In this document: one piece after another, positions 33,953 through 46,100 of the stretch
Position numbering within the stretch: position 1 is the stretch's first letter
How the letters are laid out: the number at the start of each line of letters is the position of its first letter
NCBI RefSeq assembly: GCF_033568475.1
Contig: NW_027331841.1
Location: 61,001 to 125,000 of the forward strand
Reading direction: 5' to 3'
DNA: 64,000 nucleotides
DNA from: Henckelia pumila
Lineage: Eukaryota > Streptophyta > Magnoliopsida > Lamiales > Gesneriaceae
The notes under the pieces: model-generated
Database searches by the model: none
What the model was told of the DNA's origin: nothing
The model's input: the letters and a program-made list of their open reading frames with translations, nothing else
Position numbers and translations under genes: made by a program

Positions 33953-35158
33953 CTAAACTGGCAACTCCCCAGCTTGATCCTTAATCCCAATACACGTCGA
34001 AATCCTGTAAGCAACATGCGCCATATCCGGCCTGGTTTCCGAGTTCGAAGCCAGAGCAAGATTCGCCACTTGCACCAAAGCCCGCAACTGCTCCACATTC
34101 ACATTGCCTTTAAGTTTGGGATCCAACATTTTTACTAACATTTCTACATCATCACAATTCTTCCGACATTCCTGCGTCCACTCAGCCAATGTAAACGAGC
34201 CCTGCAACGATCTCAACCCCGTGATCAGCTCGAGAAGTAAGACCCCGAAGCTGTAAACATCGCTCTTGGGCGACACGATTCCGGTATTTAGATAGTTTGT
34301 GTCGACATAGCCGAGTGAACCCTTTACCGCGATGGGTGTGTGGGCGGCTTGTGGGTCGTTGCCGAGCTTGCAGAGCCCGAAATCCGCTAGTTTGGCGTGG
34401 CTGTCGTCGATCAGCAGGACGTTGGACGACTTGATGTCTCTGTGGATGACAGGGGGATCGGCGACGGAGTGGAGATAGTCGAGGGCGTAGGCGATGTCGA
34501 GGGCGATGCTGAGGCGATCGGACCAGCTTAGGATGCTCCCAGATTGGCCTTGGTGGGTATGCATTCGGTCGAATAGGCTGTTTCTTGGGACGTATTCCAG
34601 CAATAGAAGTTGCTCCCCTGTTGAATTATTCACAAGGTTTAGTCGATATTTACTCAGTGGGCACCAAAAAATAGCGACCGACTAAGAAATGAACATACAA
34701 AAACACGTACCTTTCTCCAAGCAAAATCCCATAAGGCACACCAAATTCGGGTGAGAAATCCTAAGCAAAACCGAGACTTCATCCAAGAACATCTTCTGGC
34801 TGCCACCCCTCTCCTCCATTACCCTTTTCACTGCACCAAATCTCCCATCTCCAAGCTCTGCCAGGTACACATAAGAAGTCGCTCCGACCCCCACCCGAAT
34901 CCGGAAATCACTGGTGGCCACCTTTAGTTCCTCTAGCGAATATGTCCTGATCGAATAGTTTTTGATGATTTGTGGTGTGAACTCTTTACAGTACTTGTGA
35001 TCATCGCTTTGATCCAACACCTCGTTTGAAGATTTATCATCATCTCCAGACTCTAAATAGACAACCCATTTTCTTAAAATTATGATGGTGAAAACGATGA
35101 CCAGTATTATTGCACCAGCGATCAAATAGCTTCTTCTAGAGAAACCATGAAACCACAT
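33953..35158 (-). CDS. Receptor-like serine/threonine kinase without ectodomain, 2 exons, 370 aa
   Basis: Exons 35158-34711 and 34617-33953 (GT..AG intron) join in frame to 370 codons. A membrane segment near the N terminus (residues 11-29) is followed by a juxtamembrane region and YSLEELKVATSDF. Then comes a full kinase domain: glycine-rich loop VGVGATSYVY (89-98), VAIK-type Lys111, HRDIKSSN (208-215) and DFG (228-230), with DVYSFGVLLLELITG after it. Catalytic residues are present. The activation-segment end reads GYVDTNYL, so the Glu of the usual APE-type motif is replaced. There are no LRR, lectin or other extracellular domains, so it would act as a membrane-anchored cytoplasmic kinase in signalling. 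I cannot assign a specific ortholog. Confidence 0.87.
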
Positions 35159-36042
35159 GCTTGCTTCTCTGTGGCGCTCGTACTAGCCCTTCATTCTTTC
35201 CATATTATGCCTTCAATATATAAAATGTACAAAATTAATTGTATTACATAGGACCAACTAATATCAAGGTGCTTTTGGAAATGATGGTTGTTATACAGAG
35301 ATAATTTTACGTAAATTACTGATCAGATTATAAATAGTAAAGAACATTGCATATAAGTACAATTATATAGAATCTACGAAACACGAGTCATTTAGAAATG
35401 AAGTCAATGTATATATATTGCAAGAGATTGAGGAAAAGAGGACTTGACTTTCATCCTTAATCGAACAACAAATCGACGTTTACCTGTGGCATATTTTTGC
35501 ATTTTATTATTATTATTTTGTTTGAAGGATAGTTATTATTCTTAATATATATTGGCAATGTGTCACTTATCAAGAATAACAAAATCAAGATTCATGAATT
35601 TGGATTTTTCATTGGGGGGGAGGGGGGGGGGGGGACTTGTAATTGAATATAGTGTCGTATGCATGATAATAAACTTGCACTTAAGGGTCTTAATTGTGTC
35701 TTTTATTAATGATATGAAGATGTCTTTTCAAGTGAGTCGTCGATCGTGTTGATTCTTGATGCCCACTTTTATCTTAAGTGATGTTGATATATGTCACGTT
35801 AACTTTACTGGTGAAGAATAATGAAACTTCCAAGAGGTAGAGATGGTAATTTGGCACCCACCCCAAATTTAACTAGGTAACAAAATTAGGTAATAACGAA
35901 AAAGTGAAAATTTTAAAAATAAATGGATGCAAATTGCAATACTGGAAAATTTGATGGGGGTTGTTTTGCTATTTAACACGGTGAAAATGAGCATATTTTG
36001 TTTCTAGTTTGTGTGTTAGGTTGGCAAATTAGCCAACATGCG
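35159..36042. other. Divergent promoter region between kinase and PPR genes
   Basis: About 0.9 kb separating the kinase (left, minus) and PPR (right, plus) starts. AT-rich apart from the G run at 35614-35634. No TATA box can be assigned with confidence. Confidence 0.5.
35614..35634 (+). repeat. G-rich homopolymer run
   Basis: Twenty G residues broken by a single A. It could form a G-quadruplex, or its length could be a sequencing artefact. Confidence 0.7.
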
Positions 36043-38922
36043 ATGGTTGGTCGCAAATTTCAGACCAAATTTACGAGATTAGTTCGCACCGAATCATTTG
36101 CCACCGTTTGCTTGAAAAAGTCATCATTTACCCAGTTTCAAAAACTTTCCACTGTATTCTTCCGATTTATCCGTTTTTCACAGTATTCTTCGTGCGCCCT
36201 TCCTCAAGAAATTGGCTACCATGTGGTTTCACCAGTGGAAACATCGTCTCCTGTTGCTTGGAGTAGTTGTACGACGCTGTATGGCGCATCCCAATTACTC
36301 GACAAAATGTCTAATAGAAGACCGAAAAAGTCTGACTATCCACTCTTGCGGGATGTTTTCAAGATTGTTCAAATTGTTACCATGGATCCGAGTGCTGTCA
36401 ACGCCGCATTGGTGCATGCATTGGCTTTGAAACAAGGAGCTCTTGCTGATTTGCCTTTCGCAACTTCTGTTCTAACAGCTTATTCAAGAGCTCAGGATTT
36501 CCGCTCTTCGTTGGGTTTATTTGGTGAAATTCATGATAAAGATGTGGTTTTCTGGAATGCGATGATAACTGCATGCTTAGAGAATAAGTGCTTTGAGACG
36601 GCGGTGGATTTTTTCAAGAAAATGGTTGGTGAGGGGTATGAATATGATATCACGACTCTTGTTGTGGTGATGACCGTTCTTTCGAATTTGAGGAGTTCTA
36701 TAAATGGCCAAATTGTTCATGGGTTGAGTGTCAAAACAGGAATTCTTAAAGATTTAGTTTTTAGCAATGCTTTGATTGATATGTATGCAAAATGTGGTGA
36801 CTTAGAGTCATCAGAGTGTATCTTTGCAGGGATAGAATGTAAAGACACGGTGACTTGGAATACAATTATCAGTGGTTTTCTTCGTAATAACTGTCCTGAT
36901 GAGGCCCTTCGGTATTTTAGACACATGACTGCCAATAAAAATGAAGTTGATTCCGTGAGTATATCTTGTTCCATGGCAGCATGTACTTGTTTGCGAGAGT
37001 TTGATGTTGGCCTTACAATTCATGGGCTGGGAATCAAAGCCGGTTTTGCGGAAAGCAACCACATCTCAGTTGCTAACTCTCTTATTTCGTTCTATTTTCA
37101 ATTTTGTGATATTTGTGCTGCAATATATGTTTTTAAAGGAATGGTGATCAAGAATGTAGTTTCTTGGAATGCCATGATCAAGGGACTTCTTCTTAATGGA
37201 GAAGTTGCAGAAGCGTTTAATTTTCTACATGTTATGCAGTTTGTTGGATCAACTCAACCTGATATTGCAACAATGGTTACCATAATCCCATTCTGTGCTG
37301 AACTCTTGCTACTGCGAGAAGGGAAAGCTGCTCATGCCTTCACGATTAGGAGAGAGATGGTATCGGAATCTTCAGTGATCAACAGTCTCATTAACATGTA
37401 TTCCAAGAACAATAATGTCATAGAGGCCGAGTATCTATTCATGAAGATGCCACAAAAAGACTTGGTTGCATGGAATACAATGATATTTGGGTATGCTCTA
37501 AATGGGCAATCTTATGAAGCGCAAACCTTATTCAAGAAAATGTTGGTTTGTTGTTCAAAATGTACGTTGCCAACTCTATTGGCAGCTATTGCATCTTGTG
37601 ACTTTCCAGAGTCACTTCAATTTGGTAGATCTATTCACGTTTGGCATGTCAAATTAGGTTTTTCAAACCATAGTTTTGCTGTGAATTCCCTCATGCATAT
37701 GTACATTATCTGTGGAGATTTGGTGGCTACTTTTGCATTATTAGGTGGAATCTTGGTTAAATGTGACGTTACCAGTTGGAACACTGTAATTGCTGGATGC
37801 ACACAAAATGGCTATTTTCAGGAAGCTTTAGACTCGTTCAACTTGATGAGGAAGACATCCGTTGCACTATATAACTCGACGACCCTTACAAATGTTATAT
37901 CAGCTTGTGGGAATCTTGGATCGAGTTTCGAAGGTAAGTTAATTCATGGTCTTTCTCTTAAAACTCCGGCTGGCTATGATGTGCAAGTGCAAAATTCACT
38001 GGTTACAATGTATGGCAGAGTAGGAGATACTGAGAGTGCAAGATTAGCATTCAACCTTAGCCATGATCATAATTTATGCTCGTGGAACTGTGTGATATCT
38101 GCTCTGTCTCAAAACGAGGATGCTAAGAGAGCACTGGAATTGTTCCGTTCCCTTGATTTTGAGCCAAACGAAATTACCATTTCGACTGTTCTTTCAGCTT
38201 GTACCCAGCTTGGAGTCATGACACATGGAAAACAGATCCATGGGCATGTTTTCAGGTTCGGTTTTCACAAAAATCCTTTCGTATCCTCCGCTCTTTTGGA
38301 CATGTACAGCAATTGTGGCAGGTTGGACATCGCTGAAAAAGTGTTCATAAGGTCACCAAAGAGGTCAATTCCCACCTGGAATTCTTTGATATCAGCCTAC
38401 GGATTCCATAATTTTGGTAAAAAAGCAATTGATACGTTCCAAGAAATGATCAGAAGTGGGATTCATCCCTCAAGTAGCACATTTACCAGCCTTCTTTCAG
38501 CTTGCAGCCATTCAGGGCTGGTTGATGAGGGATGCATGTATTATGACCATATGTTCAGCAAATACCGAATCCAACCTGAAACCGAACATTATGTATGTAT
38601 GGTTGATATGTTGGGTCGTGCTGGAAAACTCAGTGAAGCTTATGATTTTATCAAGAATCTACCATTGAAAAGTCCCCAACCAGGCATATGGGGAGCCCTG
38701 CTGAGTAGCTGCAGCTATCATGGAGATGTTGACATGGGAAGAGAAGTTGCACACATTCTCTTCGCTTTAGAACCTGAAAACGTTAGTTATTATGTAGCGT
38801 TGTGTAATATGTATGTTGCTGCTGGAAGATGGGAGGAAGCTGTGGAGTTGAGGACCTTAATTCATGATAAACAGCTGAAGAAATCAGCTGGTTATAGTGT
38901 GATTGATGTTGGTTTAAGGTAA
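36043..38922 (+). CDS. PLS-class PPR protein, E subgroup, 959 aa, single exon
   Basis: One uninterrupted exon. The N terminus is rich in Arg, Ser and Phe with few acidic residues, as in mitochondrial targeting peptides. From about residue 110 tandem PPR motifs follow, with repeated signatures such as DVVFWNAMITACLENK, ALIDMYAKCGDLESS, DLVAWNTMIFGYALNG and SSALLDMYSNCGRLD. The end carries an E domain (GIWGALLSSCSYHGD to KKSAGYSVIDV) with no DYW deaminase. Such proteins bind specific organelle RNAs and recruit a separate deaminase for C-to-U editing. Architecture recalls Arabidopsis At4g19220, which I have not verified. The start is the first in-frame ATG; the frame is open 15 codons further upstream without one. 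Confidence 0.9.
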   Translation: MVGRKFQTKFTRLVRTESFATVCLKKSSFTQFQKLSTVFFRFIRFSQYSSCALPQEIGYHVVSPVETSSPVAWSSCTTLYGASQLLDKMSNRRPKKSDYPLLRDVFKIVQIVTMDPSAVNAALVHALALKQGALADLPFATSVLTAYSRAQDFRSSLGLFGEIHDKDVVFWNAMITACLENKCFETAVDFFKKMVGEGYEYDITTLVVVMTVLSNLRSSINGQIVHGLSVKTGILKDLVFSNALIDMYAKCGDLESSECIFAGIECKDTVTWNTIISGFLRNNCPDEALRYFRHMTANKNEVDSVSISCSMAACTCLREFDVGLTIHGLGIKAGFAESNHISVANSLISFYFQFCDICAAIYVFKGMVIKNVVSWNAMIKGLLLNGEVAEAFNFLHVMQFVGSTQPDIATMVTIIPFCAELLLLREGKAAHAFTIRREMVSESSVINSLINMYSKNNNVIEAEYLFMKMPQKDLVAWNTMIFGYALNGQSYEAQTLFKKMLVCCSKCTLPTLLAAIASCDFPESLQFGRSIHVWHVKLGFSNHSFAVNSLMHMYIICGDLVATFALLGGILVKCDVTSWNTVIAGCTQNGYFQEALDSFNLMRKTSVALYNSTTLTNVISACGNLGSSFEGKLIHGLSLKTPAGYDVQVQNSLVTMYGRVGDTESARLAFNLSHDHNLCSWNCVISALSQNEDAKRALELFRSLDFEPNEITISTVLSACTQLGVMTHGKQIHGHVFRFGFHKNPFVSSALLDMYSNCGRLDIAEKVFIRSPKRSIPTWNSLISAYGFHNFGKKAIDTFQEMIRSGIHPSSSTFTSLLSACSHSGLVDEGCMYYDHMFSKYRIQPETEHYVCMVDMLGRAGKLSEAYDFIKNLPLKSPQPGIWGALLSSCSYHGDVDMGREVAHILFALEPENVSYYVALCNMYVAAGRWEEAVELRTLIHDKQLKKSAGYSVIDVGLR

Positions 38923-39698
38923 GATATGACTCTTGCCATTATTCAACTTCTGGATCTTGGATTATAGCATCTGCACTGATTTGCTACTAACATCGACCAT
39001 CGCTATACATATCCTTCAAAAAGTTAAAATTGAAATTTATTGTACAGTTGAACTCGGCTTTGTGCTTGAATGAATAGGCTGCTCAGCCGATGACATCAAA
39101 TAGAACCCCAAAATATGTTGGAGTGTATTTTGGGAAGAAAAACAAACCACTTCTACCTCACTTTCTAAGCACATATCTATCTTTTGCACTTATCATTCCC
39201 CAATTATTTTTTAAGAACACAAAATAGAAACCTAGGTTGGCCAAAACGTCCATTTTGACCAGAGACTCCATTCCTTGAAATTCAAGAGAATAATGCTAAC
39301 GATATAACAAATATATCGTACATCGATATTTACTTTAATTACATAATGAGATTTTGTTATTATATCGTAAGATTTTGTGTTGAATTTATGATTTATGATG
39401 AGATTTTAATAAACAGAAATTTTGTTTAAAGTTAAAACAGATACTTATATCGCTTTTGCTTGCATCTATTGATGGAAATAGTAACCATTTGATCTTTTAG
39501 TAGCCATTACAAAATTAATTCCTAAAGGCGCCAAAAAGCTAATTTTCCATGAAAGTATCTTCTCCAAAGGTATTGCAGTAGAGCCTTGTTGATTCAATCC
39601 AGATGACATTTCATAACATTGCCATCGAACAAGCACATAAACGCAACCAGAGACGACTATTTTTCGAACTTCCGCTGCCGTTGAGGAGCAAGTTTGTT
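38923..39698. other. Spacer between two convergent PPR genes
   Basis: About 780 bp holding both 3' UTRs. No ORF is convincing. TA-rich words such as GATATAACAAATATATCGTA near 39300 are unassigned. Confidence 0.5.
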
Positions 39699-42068
39699 TC
39701 ACCAATAATCTCCACAAGAACAGGATCCATTTCTAAAATGATGAAACCTATTAGCGTCTCTCACGATGATTAATCTCTTAGTAATCAAGGATACGAATTT
39801 TGTAAAATTGTGGCAGTCCAAACAAACCCTTAGGTTCTTGATAATCCTTATTTCTGCCCCTTCATCTGACACTATAAGCCCAAAAGCAATGGCCAATTTT
39901 TCACTGTGAACTTTCACCATTAGCTCCTTTTCTTCTTCCTCCACATCGTGCAGAGCTGTAACAGTCTCCATTTGATATCCAGCATTTTTCATTTTTTCCA
40001 TTAAATTTTCAAGCATCGAGTATATAACTTTTGCTTCTGGGTGGGACTGGTCACTGGATGTAAAGACATGTGGCTGCCCCCTGACCTCAATTAAAGTGCA
40101 GCCAGGCATCTTTGAAAGATTTCTTTTCTTCACTATTTGACGAAGTGAAGCAGCCTGGGAGTAATCGTGATTCGTCGAATATATATTTGAGAGTAGAACA
40201 TGATATCCTACATTGTTGGGATCCAATTCAAATAATTTATCAGAGGCCAAGCGAGCTAAGTTGGCATCCTTGTGAATCATACAAGCGCCAAGCAATGCAC
40301 CCCATTCCGCAGGACCAGGCTCAATTGGCATCCTGTTTATTAATACCAAGGCATCTTCCAGTTTTCCAGCTCGGCCAAGAATATCAACCATGCATGCATA
40401 GTGCTCGGAATTAGGTTTAAGTCCATGGTCATAAATCATTGAACGAAATATTTCTTCACCTTTCTCCACCAAGCCAGCATGACTACAAGCATACAAGATA
40501 GAAAGGAAAGTAACTCTTGTGGGTAAAATCCCGGAAAGTAGCATTTTTTCATATAGTTTTAGCGCCTCGTGCCCATGTCCATGAAGGCCATATCCAGAAA
40601 TCATGGAATTATAAGTCACTGCATTTTTATCATCCCCCATGTTATCAAATAATCTTCTAGCCTCCTCAATACTCCCGCATTTCATGTACATGTCAATCAA
40701 AGCGGTTGAAACATAGATGTTGGATTCAAGGTACTCTCTTTTAATCAAATCATGAACCCATTTTCCAAGACTTAGAGCTCCAAGCTGAGCACACGCAGAC
40801 AGAATACTTGTAACTGTTACATGATTTGGATGAATATCCAGCTTCTGCATTTCATGGAATAGAGAAATCGCCATTTCTGTCTCCCCGTTTTGGGCATATC
40901 CGGATATCATGGCGTTCCAAGATGCCAAAGTTTTTTCTGGTGACTCATCAAATAGCTGTCTCGCAAATTCTATCTCGTTGAGCCGACTATAAACGGTTGT
41001 CAATGCAGTTGAGACAGAAGAACTAGATACAAAGCCAGACTTTTCACAAAAGCCATGAATTGAGCGATTAAGTTCCAAATGACCAAATGGATAGAACACG
41101 GGGATTAAACCAACCACTGAACTTGAGCTTACTTTGTGCCTTGAAGAAACCAGTTCCTTGAACAGCTGAACTGACAACTCAATTTCATTATTACAATTAA
41201 ATCCAGAGATCATGGTATTATATACAATTAAATCTGGCTTCTCTATTAACCCATACAACAATTTAGCAGTCAAAATATCCCCACATTTTGCGTACAAAGA
41301 TATCAAACCATTAATCACATGATCATGAAAATGGCAGCCGACCTTCATAGCCAAAGCCTGAACCATCATTCCAGTTCGGATCTCCTGCAACTCAGCCACA
41401 CCAGACATCACCACAGCCAATGTAGTCGAGTCAAAATGCGTAGTCCTTCCAGTCATAGCCTGAAAAACATGGAGCGACTCGTAAAAACAACAATTTTTAA
41501 CCAACCCAGAAATCATCGTATTCCAAAGAACCGTATCTGGCTCCGGAATCCCATCAAACACCTTATACGCCTTCTCCATCCTCGGAAAACTAGAATACAT
41601 ATCCACCAAAGCCGATCCCACAAACAAATCTGAGCCATAACCAGAGACAACCGCAAGCCCATGAAGTAAAACTCCAACTTTTTCACACGCAATGGAAGGA
41701 AAACCCGAGAAAGCCGCTATAATGAACGAATACGTAAAATTATCAGGTTTCAATGGGAACTTCCGGCATAGACTTCTGTAAAGACACAGCGATTCATAAG
41801 GGCTCTCTCTAAGACCTTTAATGAGAACATTGTAGAGGAAAAGGTCGGGTGAATCGATGCTCGCAAAGAGAAGCTTCGCCTGCGCTGTTGCATTGAGGTC
41901 AAGGAGCTTCTGAGTGAGTTTTGTGATAATGGTTTGATCATTGGAAAAATTGCTGCGAATGATTTGGGCGTGGGCCTCATTGAGCTGTGAGAGCTTCGTT
42001 GTCTGTTTAAGTAAACTGAAGAAAAAGTTTCTGTCCCTTGTAGCTGCTATGGCTCGGGTAAAATGCAT
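39699..42068 (-). CDS. PLS-class PPR protein, DYW subgroup, 789 aa, single exon (At4g30700/MEF29-like)
   Basis: One intronless frame. A short N-terminal targeting-like region is followed by about 15 PPR motifs (for example LFVGSALVDMYSSFPRMEKA, DTVLWNTMISGLVKN, IYVSTALIDMYMKCGSIEEA). An E/E+ region follows (AEWGALLGACMIHKD, GCTLIEVRGQPHVF), then a complete DYW cytidine-deaminase domain. The latter shows the HSEKLAIAFG zinc/active-site motif, CLDCH zinc ligands and the terminal GSCSCGDYW. Such proteins carry out C-to-U editing of specific mitochondrial or plastid transcripts. Overall layout and many motifs match what I know of Arabidopsis At4g30700 (MEF29), a mitochondrial editing factor; a search would be needed to confirm orthology. 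Nothing is broken. Confidence 0.93.
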   Translation of the reverse strand: MHFTRAIAATRDRNFFFSLLKQTTKLSQLNEAHAQIIRSNFSNDQTIITKLTQKLLDLNATAQAKLLFASIDSPDLFLYNVLIKGLRESPYESLCLYRSLCRKFPLKPDNFTYSFIIAAFSGFPSIACEKVGVLLHGLAVVSGYGSDLFVGSALVDMYSSFPRMEKAYKVFDGIPEPDTVLWNTMISGLVKNCCFYESLHVFQAMTGRTTHFDSTTLAVVMSGVAELQEIRTGMMVQALAMKVGCHFHDHVINGLISLYAKCGDILTAKLLYGLIEKPDLIVYNTMISGFNCNNEIELSVQLFKELVSSRHKVSSSSVVGLIPVFYPFGHLELNRSIHGFCEKSGFVSSSSVSTALTTVYSRLNEIEFARQLFDESPEKTLASWNAMISGYAQNGETEMAISLFHEMQKLDIHPNHVTVTSILSACAQLGALSLGKWVHDLIKREYLESNIYVSTALIDMYMKCGSIEEARRLFDNMGDDKNAVTYNSMISGYGLHGHGHEALKLYEKMLLSGILPTRVTFLSILYACSHAGLVEKGEEIFRSMIYDHGLKPNSEHYACMVDILGRAGKLEDALVLINRMPIEPGPAEWGALLGACMIHKDANLARLASDKLFELDPNNVGYHVLLSNIYSTNHDYSQAASLRQIVKKRNLSKMPGCTLIEVRGQPHVFTSSDQSHPEAKVIYSMLENLMEKMKNAGYQMETVTALHDVEEEEKELMVKVHSEKLAIAFGLIVSDEGAEIRIIKNLRVCLDCHNFTKFVSLITKRLIIVRDANRFHHFRNGSCSCGDYW

Positions 42069-43136
42069 TTACAGTTACACTCCAACCTCTGAATAGCGAA
42101 GGGGTTCCAAAAGATTTGATCTTTATCGGAGGCCAATGAAGCTTTGAATCGGCTGCCATTGATGAATAGAGATCGGCTTGTTCAGACCAAAGTCGAATCT
42201 TGATATATTTGCAGCCATCTTCTCTGGGAAATCGACAAACACCACAAGCCTAAGTACAAAATTTCCCGGTAAATTAATACTTTATCATTAAAAAAAATTA
42301 TATTATTTATAATGCATATTATACTGTATTATATAATTAATCAATTTTTAGTAACCTATATCTTTCACGTACAAAAATATTTTTTAATTCAAAAAAAATC
42401 ATTTTAACTTTTAAAACCTATTTTACTAAATCAAAAAATAACTAAATAATTTGTTGATCACAATCAATAACCTATGTATTAAAAAATTAATCAATAACTT
42501 AAATATTTTTAAAAATAATTAATAATGTTAACAACTTATATTCATAAATTATTGTGTGTTGCTTGCTAGTATGTAGTATTTTTTTTTTGGTTTACATTAT
42601 ACGAGTTTATAGAGTTTGTTTGAAATTTAGTTAATTTTTATATAAAATTAGGAAAGATTATATTGAAAATATTTACAGTTATTTTACTGAAATTTGTAAT
42701 TATTTGGAAAATATGTGTTTTTTTTTAAAAAAAAATTATTATTAACAATGTTGCAATCATACCAAGCAATCTAATGATTTGCATAGATAACGAAAAGTAA
42801 TAATTTGTTTATTAAAACTTACTGCTATAAATTTTATCTCAATTAAATAGCAATAATTGTTCAATATTTGAAGTTTGAACCTCACAAGGTAATAATATAT
42901 GCCCATCATTGATGACAAGTACAACTAAGATTATAAACCACTAGGAAATTTGTGTTCCGTTCCGACTTCCCCTTAAAATTTGAAGGAATTCATTATCAGC
43001 TAAACAATTTTTTAATTTTATCTTATTTATAAAAATGATTGCTCAAAAAATAGTTTTTTTATTTGAAAAGTGTTAGTTCATTTGCTCCAAGCCTCCAAGA
43101 GTATCTTCTCCGTTCCAGTGTAATTGCTAAATCCAA
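42069..43136. other. Intergenic, AT-rich
   Basis: Upstream of the DYW gene and downstream of the NUDT3 gene. Only AT-rich sequence is visible. A short PPR 5' UTR and the NUDT3 3' UTR must lie here. Confidence 0.5.
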
Positions 43137-46100
43137 TCAGACATCCTTGCTCAAGATTTCATCCGCAATAGGGAAATGCGGCAATATATCCACAGGAACC
43201 TGGATTTGGTGAAAAATAAATTATTTTTTAAAAAAAAGGGATTTTTTTTTAAAAATAAAATAAAATTGTGTAACACCTCTGTAATCTAGCGTTAATTGAG
43301 GCCTATGCATACCTTGATCATTTCCAATTTTTCAAGTGCTGATTTCAATGGTTGTGTCATCATGCAATGCTTCGAAAGAAGGGATTTTGCCGCTCCTTTG
43401 TCACCCTTCGCCTGTATCGTTAGAATCTCCCGACTCAAGCACTCGACCGCATCTTCAACCTTGATAAGGAAAACAATAACTCGATTCATTTCAAAGGGAG
43501 TCAGAAAACAGGTGAGTCTTCCGCAGATCATACCTTATTGAAGTCGACAGAAAACGTTCCATCATGATGTAGAACAAAGGCGCCCTTTTCAAACAGATAG
43601 TTGAATTGCAGTGCTTGTCCTTTCCTGGTCATATCAAGCAGAGTTAGTGGAATGAATTCTTGATGCAAAATCTAGAGTAGGAATACAAAGAAAGATCATG
43701 GCTTGGCTTACCCATGAGCTTCCTCTAAACCAAAACGTACTGAACGGAAACAGCCGGCTAGAAACGAGACGTACATAGATTTTATCAGCGTTTTTGGGAG
43801 CAGGTCCTGGCCACAGATTATAAAGTTGCATTTAGTATGTCCGAAATTCCTATAGTTTAAGAGGAATACTTCTCAGACTAATGAAAAAGTTTGGTAATAT
43901 TTTAATATGATAATTTCAAGAATGAAGTGATAATATCACGTCCCTGGCCCACAGGAAACTGTGTAAGCCTCTCCACAATAGACTCTGCTCACAATTAATT
44001 AGTATAAAATTGATTGATTCAAGGTGCAAAAATAGATCATTGAATTTTCTCAAAAGTCTCCCACAATCTAATATGAGATGGGTTATTACAAATAACATTC
44101 GATTGCTTTCTAGTATTAAACAAAATAGGCTTTGCTTTAAAAAATAAATAAATAACATTCAATCCTGAACGAAAAATGTATGCTGGAAACACTTTATCAA
44201 TCAGCTGACACTGATTATTCAGCAAGTCAAGATGACAAACTATAATGGTCCTAGAAGAAGCTACAGGTCTCACTTCGCAAAAAGCAAGATCAGAAGAAAA
44301 CTTTGAAATAATGGAACCATGCATCACCATTCACGAATATGAAAACTTATTTGCTAAAATCCTTATATCATGTATGCAATTTTAGAGAGATGCATCAGTT
44401 GTTCAATTGGAATTCAGATCTTCAAATAATGTAATAATTGATTAAATAAATTTAGCTTTTCTGCAAGTAAAACTTAGTTTGACCTCATTAATCATTCCCT
44501 ACAATTCTCTCCAGTTATTGACAAATAAAAATAAAAGCTTTCCTCAAAAAAAAATAAAATACAGGACATAAACAACATATAGTTAGACATATAATTTCAA
44601 TCGAGTTGTAAAATATGAAACATACTGAAGAAAAATCAATTGAACAGAAAAAACGTTACAAGACATTGAAAATCTCCAGCTCCTTTTACTTAATATCACA
44701 CCGAGGCATGGACTATTAGCAAAAATCATAATCGAAGAACGACCATGGAAATGTTATTCAAAGATCATTGTTACCTGGTTAACAAGAAATCTCAAGGCCC
44801 AAAGGCCAACGATGTCAGCTTTAGCTTCTTCAAGAGCTGAGTGAAGTTCTTGCAACTCCTGGGTTCATACAAACAGTGTTCCTTTGACTGTCAGCATAAG
44901 GGTCAAGGAAAATATGCAGGCGATTATCCGGGGAAAAAACAATGAAAAACAGAGAAAGTCCAGGTTCATTACTTTTCAGATGTATGTCATAGCATCCTTT
45001 CCCCTGACATACACATAACATAATATTTTACAGATGACTGAACAATCTATCACTTCATCAAGACGAAAAAAAAAGGATGATTGATTGGAAGGTAGTAGGA
45101 TCACGTGATTATTGATGGAGAATATTTTTAAAAGCCCATGCTCTAATTATTTGGGTCCTTAAAGACAGTGCACATTTCATGCGCTATACTGAACATATTT
45201 GGCACCCATATATCACCTCCATCATATGCAAATAACCTGGTTGAAACATGAAAATGTGTTACAGATGTCAAAATATTCTTGACACATGAGACAGATTCGA
45301 TCCATTTATTGTTCCAAAACCAGATATAGTAGAAGGGTACCAAAATAAAGGTGCAAGACTGCAAGTCAAAGGAAATTTTAATACAATAACAAATGCAACT
45401 GACCAATCTCACTGTCGATGTCTGCCCATTTGGAAGCTGTATTGTATGAGGTCCAATACCATGGCAACACTCGTGACAAATTGTGTGAGTGAAGAAAGAG
45501 TCAAAGTCCACATACTTCCTTTGTTCCTCAGCTATGCATACTTCAGAAATAGGTTGAAGAATAAGCTTGAACCTGGCCAAGGGAGGTAAGCTGAAACCTT
45601 AACATCTCACAATAAAGCTATATTTCCTAATGATTCCAACCTTAGAGCCCATTCTGAACTTATGTGATAGAAAACATTTAATAGATTACACTGCAAGGGA
45701 GGAAGCTGTACTTTGATTCTGAAACATTTTTTAGCATGACCATTGAGGTTCCTCGATCTTTAACTATTCTTTCATCATTTGGAAGATTAAACGCAACTGT
45801 CTGTGGGCCCTTCACATCCTGCTAGATGTTGAAGTCATTAATAATTACACATTGTAGAACCAAACACTTATTACCGCATCAAAAACTATAATAAGTGGTC
45901 ATAACTCATAATGCAATTGAATTTTTTTAACTGTAGAGCAGTTGTAGGCTATATTTTGATCACTATGCCATAATGCAATTACTGCTACCCAACAACAATC
46001 ATATGGATAGAAAGTACGCCCACAAAAAAACCAAGCATATACAACTCAAAACACTCACCCCAGCATTGTAAACAAGCTGCACAACTCGAATTGGAGCTGC

